This document shows, piece after piece, positions 1-8,245 of a stretch of DNA of 35,588 nt. The stretch covers positions 1-35,588 of the forward strand of contig CAIYRQ010000142.1 of the NCBI GenBank assembly GCA_903928635.1. The letters are read 5' to 3'. The stretch's first letter is position 1, and each line of letters begins with the position of its first letter. This DNA is from an uncultured beta proteobacterium (GTDB lineage Bacteria; Pseudomonadota; Gammaproteobacteria; Burkholderiales; Burkholderiaceae_C). The notes beneath the pieces were generated by a model, which saw only the letters and a program-made list of their open reading frames with translations, ran no database searches and was not told where the DNA came from. The position numbers and the translations under genes were made by a program.

Positions 1-1272
1 GCGCAGCAATTGCATGCCCGCAAGGCGGTTGTGATCACCGGCCATGGCGCCGATGCGGTGGAGGCGGCCCTCGCCGGCAAGGGTGGCGCGTTGGATCTTG
101 CTTTTGTGCGCCAGGAGCCGCAGCTTGGTACCGGCCACGCCGTGCAGCAGGCGGTGCCTGTGCTGGCGGATGATGGCGTGGTGGTGGTTCTCTCGGGTGA
201 TGTGCCTCTCACCCAGGCCGCCACCTTGCAAGCGCTGATTGAGGTCTGCGCGGGCAAGCATTTGGCATTGCTCACCATTGATCTGCCAGACCCGACCGGC
301 TATGGCCGCGTGGTGCGCTCGGGCGATGCGGTGCAAGCCATCGTGGAACACAAAGACGCCAGCGCGCAGCAACGCGCGATCACCGAAATTTACAGCGGCA
401 TCATGGCCGTGCCTGCGGCCTTGCTCAAGGGCTGGCTGGCCCGTTTGGACAACCACAATGCGCAGGGCGAGTACTACCTCACCGATATTGTGAAATTCGC
501 GGTGCAAGACGGCGTGACGGTACTGGCCCAAAAAACCACCGACGCAGTGCAGGTGGCCGGCATCAACAGTCCGTTGCAGCTCGCGGAACTGGAGCGCAGC
601 TTCCAACACCGCCAGGCGCTGGCGCTGATGGAGGCAGGCGTGCGCTTGGCCGACCCCGCGCGGCTGGACGTGCGCGGCCAGCTGGTGTACGGAGCCGACG
701 TAGAAATCGACGTGAACTGCATTTTTGAAGGCGCGGTGTCGCTGGGCGACGGCGTGCGCATCGGTGCCAACTGTGTCATTGCCAACTGCAGCATTGCGGC
801 AGGAGCGGTCATCCATCCCTTTACCCACATTGATGGCGGCAGCCAGGGTGTGACCGTGGGCGAGGGTGCCTTGATCGGACCCTTTGCCCGCCTGCGCCCT
901 GGTGCGCAGTTGGGCGCGCAGGTGCATATCGGCAACTTTGTGGAAGTCAAGAACTCTACTCTGGCCGATGGCGCCAAGGCCAACCACCTGGCCTACCTGG
1001 GCGATGCCACCGTGGGCGAGCGCGTCAACTTTGGCGCGGGCAGCATCACCGCCAACTACGATGGTGTCAACAAACACCGCACCTTGATCGAGGCCGATGT
1101 GCATGTGGGCAGCAACTGTGTGCTGGTGGCACCGGTCACGCTGGGCGCGGGCGCCACGGTAGGCGGCGGGTCGACCATTACCAAAGACGTGGCCGCAGGG
1201 TCATTGGCTGTGGGACGGGGTAAGCAAACTGCTCTTGCGACCTGGACTCGGCCGGTGAAGGTCAAGAAATAG
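1..1272 (+). CDS. glmU: Bifunctional GlmU (N-acetylglucosamine-1-phosphate uridyltransferase / glucosamine-1-phosphate acetyltransferase), 5' truncated by the window
   Basis: GlmU makes UDP-GlcNAc in the cytoplasm: it acetylates glucosamine-1-phosphate and then transfers UMP from UTP. The frame is open from base 1, so the gene begins upstream. Against E. coli GlmU about 45 N-terminal residues are missing, including the GxGTRM nucleotide signature. Visible pyrophosphorylase landmarks are QLGTGHAVQQA, LSGDVPL, DPTGYGRVVR, IVEHKDA and NAQGEYYLTDI. The C-terminal half is a left-handed beta helix of hexapeptide repeats with FARLRPGA and the acetyltransferase His in NHLAYLGDA, and the protein ends in a basic RPVKVKK tail. 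glmS, which makes the upstream intermediate glucosamine-6-phosphate, lies just beyond the Lrp gene, so the locus is a hexosamine cluster. Identification by recalled family sequence is very secure. Confidence 0.97.
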   Translation, partial: AQQLHARKAVVITGHGADAVEAALAGKGGALDLAFVRQEPQLGTGHAVQQAVPVLADDGVVVVLSGDVPLTQAATLQALIEVCAGKHLALLTIDLPDPTGYGRVVRSGDAVQAIVEHKDASAQQRAITEIYSGIMAVPAALLKGWLARLDNHNAQGEYYLTDIVKFAVQDGVTVLAQKTTDAVQVAGINSPLQLAELERSFQHRQALALMEAGVRLADPARLDVRGQLVYGADVEIDVNCIFEGAVSLGDGVRIGANCVIANCSIAAGAVIHPFTHIDGGSQGVTVGEGALIGPFARLRPGAQLGAQVHIGNFVEVKNSTLADGAKANHLAYLGDATVGERVNFGAGSITANYDGVNKHRTLIEADVHVGSNCVLVAPVTLGAGATVGGGSTITKDVAAGSLAVGRGKQTALATWTRPVKVKK

Positions 1273-1284
1273 CGCGGACTTCGG

Positions 1285-1299
1285 GCCCTTCCGGGCTTT
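1285..1299 (+). terminator. Weak hairpin between convergent glmU and lrp-like gene
   Basis: A GCCC-TTCC-GGGC hairpin followed by three T lies in the 25-bp gap between the glmU stop and the stop of the convergent regulator gene. The stem is only four pairs and the U-tract is short, so this is a weak candidate intrinsic terminator. Confidence 0.25.
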
Positions 1300-1789
1300 A
1301 GCTGGCGGTGCCCAGCGGCCAGGTAGAGCTGAACTTGGCGCGTTTGACGCTGAAAAAAGCCTTTACATTGCGCACATTGGCGTCCTGGGTCAGCAAACGC
1401 GAGGTCGTGGCCAGGTAGTCCGGCATATCGCGCGCTTGGATCACGAGCACAAAGTCCGGCCCCGGCGACACGCGCCAGCACTGCTGAACGGCGGCGTCCG
1501 CCACCACCCGCGATTCAAAAATGTCCAAGTGTTCTGCGCCTTGGCGGTCCAGCGTTACTTCGACCAAAGCACTCAATCCATGCCCTTGCAGTGCGGCCAT
1601 GCGGTCGGCATTGAGCACGGCAACCTGGCGTTCGATCCAGCCTTCATCCTGCAGGCGTTTGACGCGGCGCAAGCAGGTGGGTGGCGTGAGGTGCAGGTGC
1701 GCGGCCAAGGCCAGGTTGCTGCGCGACGCATCGTGCTGCAATGCATCTAGCAGTTTTAAGTCTGTGGCATCTAGAAAATTTTGTTCCAT
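1298..1789 (-). CDS. Lrp/AsnC family transcriptional regulator
   Basis: This encodes a 163-residue DNA-binding regulator. Its N-terminal winged helix-turn-helix reads DATDLKLLDALQHDASRSNLALA, with the family LTPPTCLRRVKRLQDEGWI recognition segment. The C-terminal half is a RAM/ACT-like ligand-binding domain with ALVEVTLDR, CWRVSPGPDFVLVIQARD and a typical VRNVKAFFSVKRAK end. I chose the ATG at 1789 because the product then starts about ten residues before the HTH and has the usual family length; an in-frame ATG at 1819 would add ten residues, and neither has a good Shine-Dalgarno site. It is divergent from glmS, with a 136-bp AT-rich gap carrying a perfect palindrome. Effector and regulon cannot be read from the sequence. 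Confidence 0.92.
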   Translation of the reverse strand: MEQNFLDATDLKLLDALQHDASRSNLALAAHLHLTPPTCLRRVKRLQDEGWIERQVAVLNADRMAALQGHGLSALVEVTLDRQGAEHLDIFESRVVADAAVQQCWRVSPGPDFVLVIQARDMPDYLATTSRLLTQDANVRNVKAFFSVKRAKFSSTWPLGTAS

Positions 1790-1833
1790 AAAGTAATTAT
1801 ATATGGCTATTAATTTCATAGCATTGATTTAAC

Positions 1834-1846
1834 GCAATATTATTGC
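1834..1846. promoter_or_regulatory. Palindromic candidate operator between lrp-like gene and glmS
   Basis: GCAATA-T-TATTGC is a perfect 6-bp inverted repeat around a central T, in the AT-rich divergent gap. It lies about 45 bp upstream of the regulator ATG and 80 bp upstream of glmS. Lrp/AsnC proteins commonly bind AT-rich palindromes near their own promoter, so autoregulation is a reasonable inference, but there is no direct evidence. Confidence 0.4.
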
Positions 1847-1925
1847 AATGATTAATTAATTTTGTTAGTTTATTTCTAGGCTCTTTGCCTACACTGCGCG
1901 GCATCAAACCCTGTGGAGATCATCT

Positions 1926-3797
1926 ATGTGTGGCATCGTCGGCGCCGTTTCTACCCGCAACATCGTTCCCATCCTGGTGCAGGGCCTGCAGCGCCTGGAA
2001 TACCGCGGCTATGACTCCTGTGGCGTCGCAGTGCATGCGGCCAGTCTGGGCCAGCCCCAAGGCGGCTTGCGCCGGGCGCGCAGCACCGACCGTGTCTCGG
2101 AGCTGATGGCGCAGGTGCAGACCGACCAGATTGAGGGCGGCACCGGAATCGCCCACACCCGCTGGGCCACCCACGGCGCGCCCGCGGTGCGCAATGCCCA
2201 CCCCCACTTCAGCCATGGGCCCCACGCCAGCGGCACCGACAGCGCCCCACGCGTGGCTCTGGTGCACAACGGCATCATTGAAAACCACGATGCCCTGCGC
2301 GCCGCGCTGCAGGCCAAGGGCTATGTGTTTGTGAGTCAGACCGACACCGAAGTCATTGCCCATTTGGTGGACAGCCTGTACCACGGCGACTTGTTTGACG
2401 CGGTCAAAGCCGCTTTGGACCAATTGCAGGGTGCCTATGCGGTGGCGGTGTTTCACAAAGACGAGCCGCACCGGGTGGTGGGTGCGCGCGCTGGCTCGCC
2501 GCTGATTCTGGGTGTGGGCAAAGACCACAGCGAAACCTTTTTGGCCAGCGACGCCATGGCCCTGGCCGGTGTGACCGACCAGATCGTCTACCTCGAAGAG
2601 GGCGACGCGGTGGACATTCAGCTGGGCAAATACTGGATTGAAGACCGCGCGCGCCAGGCAGTGACGCGCACGGTGCAAACCGTACAAGCGCACAGCGGCG
2701 CAGCCGAGTTAGGCCCCTACCGCCACTACATGCAAAAAGAAATTTTTGAGCAGCCGCGCGCGATTGCGGACACGCTCGAAGGCATTGAAGGCATCACGCC
2801 CGAGCTGTTTGGCGACGGGGCTTACAGCGTGTTCAAGGCCATCGACCGCGTGCTGATCTTGGCCTGCGGCACCAGCTACTACAGCGGCTGCGTGGCCAAG
2901 TACTGGATCGAGGCCATTGCCCACATTCCCTGCCAGGTGGAGATTGCCAGTGAATACCGCTACCGGGACTCGGTGCCCGACCCGCGCACGCTGGTCGTCA
3001 CCCTGAGCCAGTCCGGGGAGACGGCCGACACCCTGGCCGCACTGCGCCACGCCCAAAGTCTGGGCATGCACAACACCCTCACCATTTGCAATGTGGGCAC
3101 CTCCGCCATGGTGCGCGAATGCAAGCTGGCCTACGTGACCCGGGCGGGCACCGAGATTGGCGTGGCGTCCACCAAGGCGTTCACCACCCAACTCGCGGCG
3201 CTGTTTTTGCTCACGCTGGCACTGGCCCAAACCAAAGGTTTGCTCAGCGACGCCCACGAGGCGATGCACCTCAAAGACATGCGCCATTTGCCCGCGGCCT
3301 TGCAGGCGGTGCTGGCCTTGGAGCCGCAAGTGATTGCCTGGGCGCAAGAATTTGCATCCAAAGAAAACGCGCTGTTTTTGGGCCGTGGCACGCATTACCC
3401 TATCGCCCTGGAAGGCGCGCTCAAGCTCAAAGAAATCACCTACATCCACGCCGAGGCCTATGCCGCCGGTGAACTCAAACACGGCCCGCTGGCGCTGGTC
3501 ACCAGCGCCATGCCGGTGGTCACCGTGGCGCCCAATGACGCGCTCTTAGAAAAGCTCAAAAGCAATATGCACGAGGTGCGCGCGCGTGGTGGTGTGCTGT
3601 TTGTGCTGGCCGACGCGGACACGCACATTGAGAGCAGCGAAGGCATCCACGTGATCCGCATGCTCGAACACTACGGCCTGCTCTCACCCATCCTGCACGT
3701 CGTGCCCTTGCAACTGTTGGCCTACCACACCGCCTGCGCACGGGGGACGGATGTGGACAAGCCTAGAAACTTAGCGAAGTCGGTGACGGTGGAGTAG
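1926..3797 (+). CDS. glmS: Glutamine--fructose-6-phosphate aminotransferase (isomerizing) GlmS
   Basis: GlmS converts fructose-6-phosphate and glutamine to glucosamine-6-phosphate, the first committed step to peptidoglycan and LPS amino sugars. The 623-residue product (E. coli 609) starts MCGIVGAV, giving the N-terminal nucleophile Cys after Met removal. The class II amidotransferase domain shows EYRGYDSCG and AHTRWATHG. The two SIS sugar-isomerase domains follow, with [21 protein letters not shown] and [30 protein letters not shown]. The C-terminus is the invariant [15 protein letters not shown] at 1915-1918 sits 7 bp before the ATG. No glmS ribozyme is visible upstream. The last 35 bp overlap the 3' end of the convergent SulP gene. 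Confidence 0.98.
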   Translation: MCGIVGAVSTRNIVPILVQGLQRLEYRGYDSCGVAVHAASLGQPQGGLRRARSTDRVSELMAQVQTDQIEGGTGIAHTRWATHGAPAVRNAHPHFSHGPHASGTDSAPRVALVHNGIIENHDALRAALQAKGYVFVSQTDTEVIAHLVDSLYHGDLFDAVKAALDQLQGAYAVAVFHKDEPHRVVGARAGSPLILGVGKDHSETFLASDAMALAGVTDQIVYLEEGDAVDIQLGKYWIEDRARQAVTRTVQTVQAHSGAAELGPYRHYMQKEIFEQPRAIADTLEGIEGITPELFGDGAYSVFKAIDRVLILACGTSYYSGCVAKYWIEAIAHIPCQVEIASEYRYRDSVPDPRTLVVTLSQSGETADTLAALRHAQSLGMHNTLTICNVGTSAMVRECKLAYVTRAGTEIGVASTKAFTTQLAALFLLTLALAQTKGLLSDAHEAMHLKDMRHLPAALQAVLALEPQVIAWAQEFASKENALFLGRGTHYPIALEGALKLKEITYIHAEAYAAGELKHGPLALVTSAMPVVTVAPNDALLEKLKSNMHEVRARGGVLFVLADADTHIESSEGIHVIRMLEHYGLLSPILHVVPLQLLAYHTACARGTDVDKPRNLAKSVTVE

Positions 3798-5508
3798 CTT
3801 GTAGTTTTTCAAAAGCGGCGTTCACCGACAAGTGAACGTCGCCAGACAGCGCACTCCAGAGGGGGGAACGCACCAACCGGTCTTGCACGGGGCCCTTGAC
3901 CTCCGCCAGATGGAACCGGATATGTCGGTCAGCCAGGTCGCGGTTGATGTCACTGAGTACTTCCATGGCAGTGGTGTCTACGCGGTTCACGGCGCTCATG
4001 ATCAGCACCACGTCGTGGAGCGTGGGGTCATGTTCCAGCTCCTGGCTGATGCGCATTTCGATGGCGCTTAGGTTTCCAAAAAAAAGGCTCTCGTCCACCC
4101 GCAGAAACAGCACACCCGCAATGGTCTCAACGCCATGGCGCTGCACATTGCGAAAGTGTTCGGTACCTGCAATTCGGCCGATGACCGCGATGTGTGGATT
4201 GCTGGCGCGGATCAGAAGGGCACCGAGCGACAGGCCCACGCCGATGGAAATACCCCACTCCACACCCAGCGCAAGCACGCCGGCCGTAGTTCCCAGCAGA
4301 GCCCAACCGTCGGCGCGGTCGTAGGCCCAGGCCTGGCGAAAAGCATTGACATCAATCATGGTGATGGCCGCCACCGTGATGCTTGCCGCCAGGACGGCCA
4401 AGGGCAAATGGCTAAGCCATTCGGTGCCCATGGCCAGCACACCCAGCATGGCAAGCGCCGCCACGATGCTGGCCAACGGGGTGCGTGCACCAGCGGCCAG
4501 GTTCACGGCGGTGCGCGACAGGCCGCCGCCCACGGGCATGCCGCCAGAAAAGGCCGCCACGATGTTGGCGCTGCCCAGCCCTAAGAGTTCATGGTTCGCA
4601 TCCACCCGTTCTCGGCGCTTGATGGCCAGCGCTTGCGCCATGGTGATGTTTTGCACGGTGCCAATGACGGCAATGAGCACGGCAGGCCCTAACAGCTCTC
4701 TGATTGAAGCCATGTCGGGCATGAAGAAATGCATGGCTTCAAGGCCTCCGGCCAAGGTGCCGACCACAGCAACACCATGCGTCGTGTCCAGCCCAAGTTC
4801 AAACACCAATACCGTGGCCACCAACACCACCAGCAAAGGCACGATTCGAACCACCAAATCCCCGCGCTGGGCCGACATTCCGAGGTGGGTCAACCAACCC
4901 GCTAACAGCTTGCGGCTCAGGGTCAGCACGACAATGGCACTGCCACCTAGGACCAATGTGACCGGATTCGACTCACCCAAACGCTGACTGATGGCCGGCA
5001 TCACCTGCCACAAGCCTGAGCCATGGATGGGAACCCCGGTCAAAAACTTCAGTTGGCTGATGACAATCAGAATGGCGGAGCCCGAAATAAATCCGCTGAT
5101 CACCGGCCGGCTCAGCAGCTGCGACAGAAAACCCATGCGCATCACACCGAACAAGAACACCAGTATTCCCGACATCAGCGCCAAGGTGGCAGCCATGGCG
5201 ATGTAATGGGCGCTGTGCGGCTCCGCCAAGGGGCTCAGTACCGCAAAGGTCATGATGGCGGTGATGGCCGCCGGTCCTAGGGCTTGCGTCATGGAGCTTC
5301 CCAGAAACGCATACACCAGTACGGGGAAAATGCTGGCATACAGCCCCGCCTGGGGAGACAGCCCCGCTAAAAGTGCGTAGGCCAGGCTTTGGGGAATCAC
5401 GAGCACTGTCAGCACCAGACCTGCCAACACGTCGTGGGGCAGATCCACAGTGGAATAGTTGCGCATCCAAGCGGGCAGGGAGGGCGAAAAAGCGGTTTTG
5501 GCTTGCAT
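3763..5508 (-). CDS. SulP family inorganic anion transporter with C-terminal STAS domain
   Basis: This is a 581-residue inner-membrane transporter of the SulP/SLC26A family. These proteins carry sulfate, bicarbonate or dicarboxylates; the substrate cannot be chosen here. Hydrophobic segments run from about residue 25 to 420. Landmarks are the early [26 protein letters not shown] sulfate-transporter signature (shown by its key VIPQ and AGLSP blocks), [10 protein letters not shown], and [16 protein letters not shown] cytoplasmic STAS domain of about 110 residues follows ([30 protein letters not shown]). I prefer the ATG at 5508; an in-frame TTG at 5562 would add 18 residues of untypical sequence. 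The final nine or so residues are encoded inside the glmS coding end. Confidence 0.93.
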   Translation of the reverse strand: MQAKTAFSPSLPAWMRNYSTVDLPHDVLAGLVLTVLVIPQSLAYALLAGLSPQAGLYASIFPVLVYAFLGSSMTQALGPAAITAIMTFAVLSPLAEPHSAHYIAMAATLALMSGILVFLFGVMRMGFLSQLLSRPVISGFISGSAILIVISQLKFLTGVPIHGSGLWQVMPAISQRLGESNPVTLVLGGSAIVVLTLSRKLLAGWLTHLGMSAQRGDLVVRIVPLLVVLVATVLVFELGLDTTHGVAVVGTLAGGLEAMHFFMPDMASIRELLGPAVLIAVIGTVQNITMAQALAIKRRERVDANHELLGLGSANIVAAFSGGMPVGGGLSRTAVNLAAGARTPLASIVAALAMLGVLAMGTEWLSHLPLAVLAASITVAAITMIDVNAFRQAWAYDRADGWALLGTTAGVLALGVEWGISIGVGLSLGALLIRASNPHIAVIGRIAGTEHFRNVQRHGVETIAGVLFLRVDESLFFGNLSAIEMRISQELEHDPTLHDVVLIMSAVNRVDTTAMEVLSDINRDLADRHIRFHLAEVKGPVQDRLVRSPLWSALSGDVHLSVNAAFEKLQATPPSPTSLSF

Positions 5509-5624
5509 GTCCCAGACACTGTACCGCACGCCCACACCGGGGAAAATCAGCCCTCGCCTCAAGTGCTTTCAAAAACGCGCATTGCGACAGCCGCCGTTTT
5601 GCAAAGGCTTGAAAAATGCTGGCG

Positions 5625-5630
5625 CATAAT
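5625..5630 (+). promoter_or_regulatory. Possible -10 element for the alpha/beta hydrolase gene
   Basis: CATAAT lies 38 bp before the GTG start in an A-rich stretch of the divergent SulP/hydrolase gap (5509-5667). No convincing -35 box is found at 16-18 bp spacing, so this is a weak assignment. Confidence 0.25.
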
Positions 5631-5654
5631 AAAAATCAAATTGGCAAATATGTA

Positions 5655-5662
5655 GGGGGGGG
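5655..5662 (+). promoter_or_regulatory. G8 tract acting as ribosome binding site for a GTG start
   Basis: Eight consecutive G followed by AA end 5 bp before the GTG codon at 5668. This purine run is the only plausible Shine-Dalgarno site and decides the start. A mononucleotide tract in this position could vary in length by slippage. Confidence 0.6.
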
Positions 5663-5667
5663 AACCC

Positions 5668-6462
5668 GTGCAAACAAACAAAGTCATTGACGGTATCGAC
5701 GTCATCATCGAAGGCGAAGGTGAACGCACGATGGTGATGGTTCACGGCTGGCCGGACACCTACCGCGTGTGGGATTCCCAGGTGGCATCGTTCAAAGCCC
5801 ACTACCGCTGTGTGCGGTTCACCTTGCCCGGTTTTGACTCCAGCAAACCGCGCCGCGCCTACGGATTGGAGGAGATGATGGGCATCTTTGCCAACATCGT
5901 GAACGCCGTATCTCCCAACGATAAAGTCATCATGCTGATGCACGACTGGGGCGCTGCATTTGGGTACCAGTTTTGTATGCGATATCCGCACCGGGTGGAG
6001 CGCATGGTCGGGGTGGACATCGGTGACGCCGGTTCGCCCCAGTACTTCCAATCGCTCAATTGGAAAGCCAAGCTCGGGGTTGCGGCTTACCAGCTCACTC
6101 TGGCGCTGGCGTGGAAGCTGGGCGGCGGCTTAGGCACCCGCATGACACGCGCCATGGCCAAGTTGCTCCAGGCACCGTCCCAGGCCGAGTTCATCACGGC
6201 GAATATGAATTTCCCCTACTACATCTATTGGACGGGCGCCCACGGTTCCTACCGTGGCATGCGGCCTTTGGATCCGCCCTGCCCGATGTTGTTTTTCTAC
6301 GGCCGCAAGAAGCCATTTATGTTCCATTCGCCGCAATGGGTGCAAGCCCTGGGCGAGCGCTCTGGCAGCAAGGTGTTGCCGTTTGACACCGACCACTGGC
6401 CCATGGTGCGACAGCCGCAAGCATTTAATTTGGCGGTGTTGCAGTGGTTGGCGCAGCCATAG
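5668..6462 (+). CDS. Alpha/beta hydrolase with Asp nucleophile (epoxide hydrolase / dehalogenase-like)
   Basis: The 264-residue product is a soluble alpha/beta-fold hydrolase with no signal peptide. HGWPD at residues 26-30 is the oxyanion-hole turn. MHDWGA places Asp93 at the nucleophile elbow, the HDWG form seen in epoxide hydrolases and haloalkane dehalogenases rather than the Ser of esterases. His243 in DTDHWP is the likely catalytic His. After strand 7, where GxxD would usually supply the catalytic acid, the sequence reads FYGRKKPF with no acidic residue, so the acid may come from elsewhere or be lost. The start is GTG at 5668 after the G8 tract. Substrate is unknown. Its last 38 bp overlap the convergent LysR gene. 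Confidence 0.85.
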   Translation: MQTNKVIDGIDVIIEGEGERTMVMVHGWPDTYRVWDSQVASFKAHYRCVRFTLPGFDSSKPRRAYGLEEMMGIFANIVNAVSPNDKVIMLMHDWGAAFGYQFCMRYPHRVERMVGVDIGDAGSPQYFQSLNWKAKLGVAAYQLTLALAWKLGGGLGTRMTRAMAKLLQAPSQAEFITANMNFPYYIYWTGAHGSYRGMRPLDPPCPMLFFYGRKKPFMFHSPQWVQALGERSGSKVLPFDTDHWPMVRQPQAFNLAVLQWLAQP

Positions 6463-7354
6463 TCGCCTTCTCCTGCGCCAACACGCTCGCCAAATAGTCC
6501 ATCAGCACCGCCACCCGGTGCGGGATGTAGCGGTTGCTGGGCAGCACTGCATAGATGCCCAGGGCGGGCGATTCAAAGTCGCTCAGTATCTCCACCACCT
6601 CCTTGCTTTGCAAAAAGGGCTCGGTCAAAAAATCCGGTTGAAGCGAAATACCCATGCCTTGGGCGGCAGCCTGCATCAACGCTACACCGTTATTGGCAGT
6701 AAGGCGTCCGCGCACGGCAAATGTTTGGACGTGGCCATCCACCAGGTACGGCCAGGTGGCGCTGTTATTCGCCATGGAATAGACCAGGCACTCGTGGTGC
6801 TGCAGTTGCGACGGATGGCGCACATCACCGTGCAGCGCCAGGTAGGACGGTGAGGCGGTGGTCAGCAGGCGGCATTGGCCGAGTTTGCGCACGATGTCAC
6901 CGGGCTGCAGGTCCGCGGTAATGCGGATCGCCAGGTCAATGCCTTCTTCAATCAGGTTGGCGCGCTGGTCCGAAAAATTGAGCAGCAGCTCAATATGGGC
7001 ATGGGTTTGCGCAAACGCCAGCAGATGGGGCATCAAGCGCTGCAGGCCAAAGCTCAAGGGCAGCGCCAGGCGAATGCGCCCGCGGGGCACAGCCTTTTCT
7101 TCCACCAGGCTGGATTCCGCTGCGTCTACCAGGTTCAAGATGACGCGGCACTTCTCCAGGTAGGCCGCGCCCGCCGCCGTGAGCGTCAGGCTGCGCGTGC
7201 TGCGGGTCATGAGTTTGACCGCCAGTTGGGACTCCAGCGCGGCAATCTGGCGGGTCACGACCGAGCGGGCCACCTGCATCTGCTCGGCGACCGCCGTAAA
7301 GCTGCCGGCCTGCGCGACCCGCACAAAGGTTTGCATTGCATCAAGCTTGTCCAT
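6425..7354 (-). CDS. LysR family transcriptional regulator
   Basis: This is a 309-residue LysR-type regulator. The N-terminal HTH is MDKLDAMQTFVRV, then GSFTAVAEQMQVARSVVTRQ and an ALESQLAVKLMTRSTRSLTLTAAG wing region (shown in parts). The remainder is the periplasmic-binding-protein-like effector domain (GRIRLALPLSFG, LIEEGIDLAIRI, NNGVALMQAAAQGMGISLQPDFL). I chose the ATG at 7354 because the open frame extends far upstream but homology begins here. The gene is divergent from a YgiD-like dioxygenase, and a perfect inverted repeat overlaps its start, so control of that neighbour and of itself is the natural inference. Its extreme 3' end overlaps the hydrolase gene by 38 bp. Confidence 0.93.
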   Translation of the reverse strand: MDKLDAMQTFVRVAQAGSFTAVAEQMQVARSVVTRQIAALESQLAVKLMTRSTRSLTLTAAGAAYLEKCRVILNLVDAAESSLVEEKAVPRGRIRLALPLSFGLQRLMPHLLAFAQTHAHIELLLNFSDQRANLIEEGIDLAIRITADLQPGDIVRKLGQCRLLTTASPSYLALHGDVRHPSQLQHHECLVYSMANNSATWPYLVDGHVQTFAVRGRLTANNGVALMQAAAQGMGISLQPDFLTEPFLQSKEVVEILSDFESPALGIYAVLPSNRYIPHRVAVLMDYLASVLAQEKATMAAPTTATPPN

Positions 7355-7374
7355 TGTTGCGTATTGTGCAACAA
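7354..7374. promoter_or_regulatory. LysR-type operator: perfect 7-bp inverted repeat
   Basis: TTGTTGC and GCAACAA are perfect inverted arms separated by 7 bp (7361-7367). The element contains the T-N11-A LysR-box pattern symmetrically (T at 7358, A at 7370). It covers the lysR start codon and lies about 73 bp upstream of the divergent dioxygenase ATG, the classic placement for autorepression plus activation of the neighbour. The binding protein is inferred. Confidence 0.6.
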
Positions 7375-7446
7375 GCTTTTGTTGATTTGTGTCTTTTTGT
7401 GATCCAAATACCGGCCTACAGTCCCACCCATCACGAGACACACACC

Positions 7447-8235
7447 ATGCAAACCCACCGCAACGTCCTTTTTGTGCCCCACGGCGCGCCCACTTTTGCC
7501 CTGCAGCCCGGTGCGGCCGGCGCGGCCATGAGCCAGCTGGTGCACTCCTATGGCACACCGCGCGCCATCGTGGTGGTGAGCCCGCACTGGGAAACCACGG
7601 TGCCTACCGTTGGCACCGCAACGCAGCTCGACACCATTCATGACTTTGGCGGCTTCGATCCGCGCCTGTACGAGCTGCGCTACCCTGCCACCGGCTGCCC
7701 CGAAGCGGCCCAGCAGGTGGTGGCGGCCTTGCAAGCCCATGGCTTTACCGTCCAGCAAGACGCCCAGCGCGGGCTGGACCACGGCGCCTGGATTCCGCTG
7801 CGCCAAATGTTTCCGGACGCCGACATTCCGGTCATTCCTTTGTCGGTGCAAACGCATTTGGGGCCGGAGCACGCTTACCGCATTGGCCAGGCTTTGGCGG
7901 ATTTGGCCCAACACAATTTCTTGATCGTCGCGTCGGGCAACGTCACCCACAATTTGCGCGACTACCAGGTGGCGCGCATGGCGGGCGGCCAAACGCCGGA
8001 CTATGTGCAGGCCTTTGCCGACTGGGTGCAAGTCCACATGGCCAACAAAGATGTGGCGTCCTTGCTCGACTACCGCCGTGCCAGCCCCAGTGGCGCACGG
8101 GCGCACCCCAGCGAAGACCATTTGTTGCCCTTGTTTACTGCCTTGGGCGCGGCGGGCTTGGATGCGCAACCCGAGGCTTTTTACCGTGGCATCAGCGACT
8201 ACGTGATTGCCATGGACGGCTACGCATTCCACTAA
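7447..8235 (+). CDS. ygiD: YgiD-like DODA-type extradiol dioxygenase
   Basis: This 262-residue cytoplasmic protein belongs to the class III extradiol (LigB-superfamily) dioxygenases; E. coli YgiD acts on L-DOPA (4,5-extradiol cleavage). Predicted metal ligands are His12 (FVPHGAP), His47 (VSPHWE), His168 (SGNVTHNLR) and His225 (SEDHLLPLF). IHDFGGFDPRLYELRYPA, LDHGAWIPL and FPDADIPVIPLSV also match the YgiD pattern closely. I chose the ATG at 7447; upstream in-frame sequence runs into the operator and lacks family similarity. It is followed after 10 bp by cytochrome b561. The physiological substrate here is not known. Confidence 0.92.
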   Translation: MQTHRNVLFVPHGAPTFALQPGAAGAAMSQLVHSYGTPRAIVVVSPHWETTVPTVGTATQLDTIHDFGGFDPRLYELRYPATGCPEAAQQVVAALQAHGFTVQQDAQRGLDHGAWIPLRQMFPDADIPVIPLSVQTHLGPEHAYRIGQALADLAQHNFLIVASGNVTHNLRDYQVARMAGGQTPDYVQAFADWVQVHMANKDVASLLDYRRASPSGARAHPSEDHLLPLFTALGAAGLDAQPEAFYRGISDYVIAMDGYAFH

Positions 8236-8245
8236 GTACCGCACC

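Noticed and set aside
1861-1925. glmS ribozyme or other riboswitch upstream of glmS
   Set aside because: The leader is short and AT-rich, and none of the ribozyme core features can be seen; that ribozyme belongs mainly to Gram-positive bacteria.
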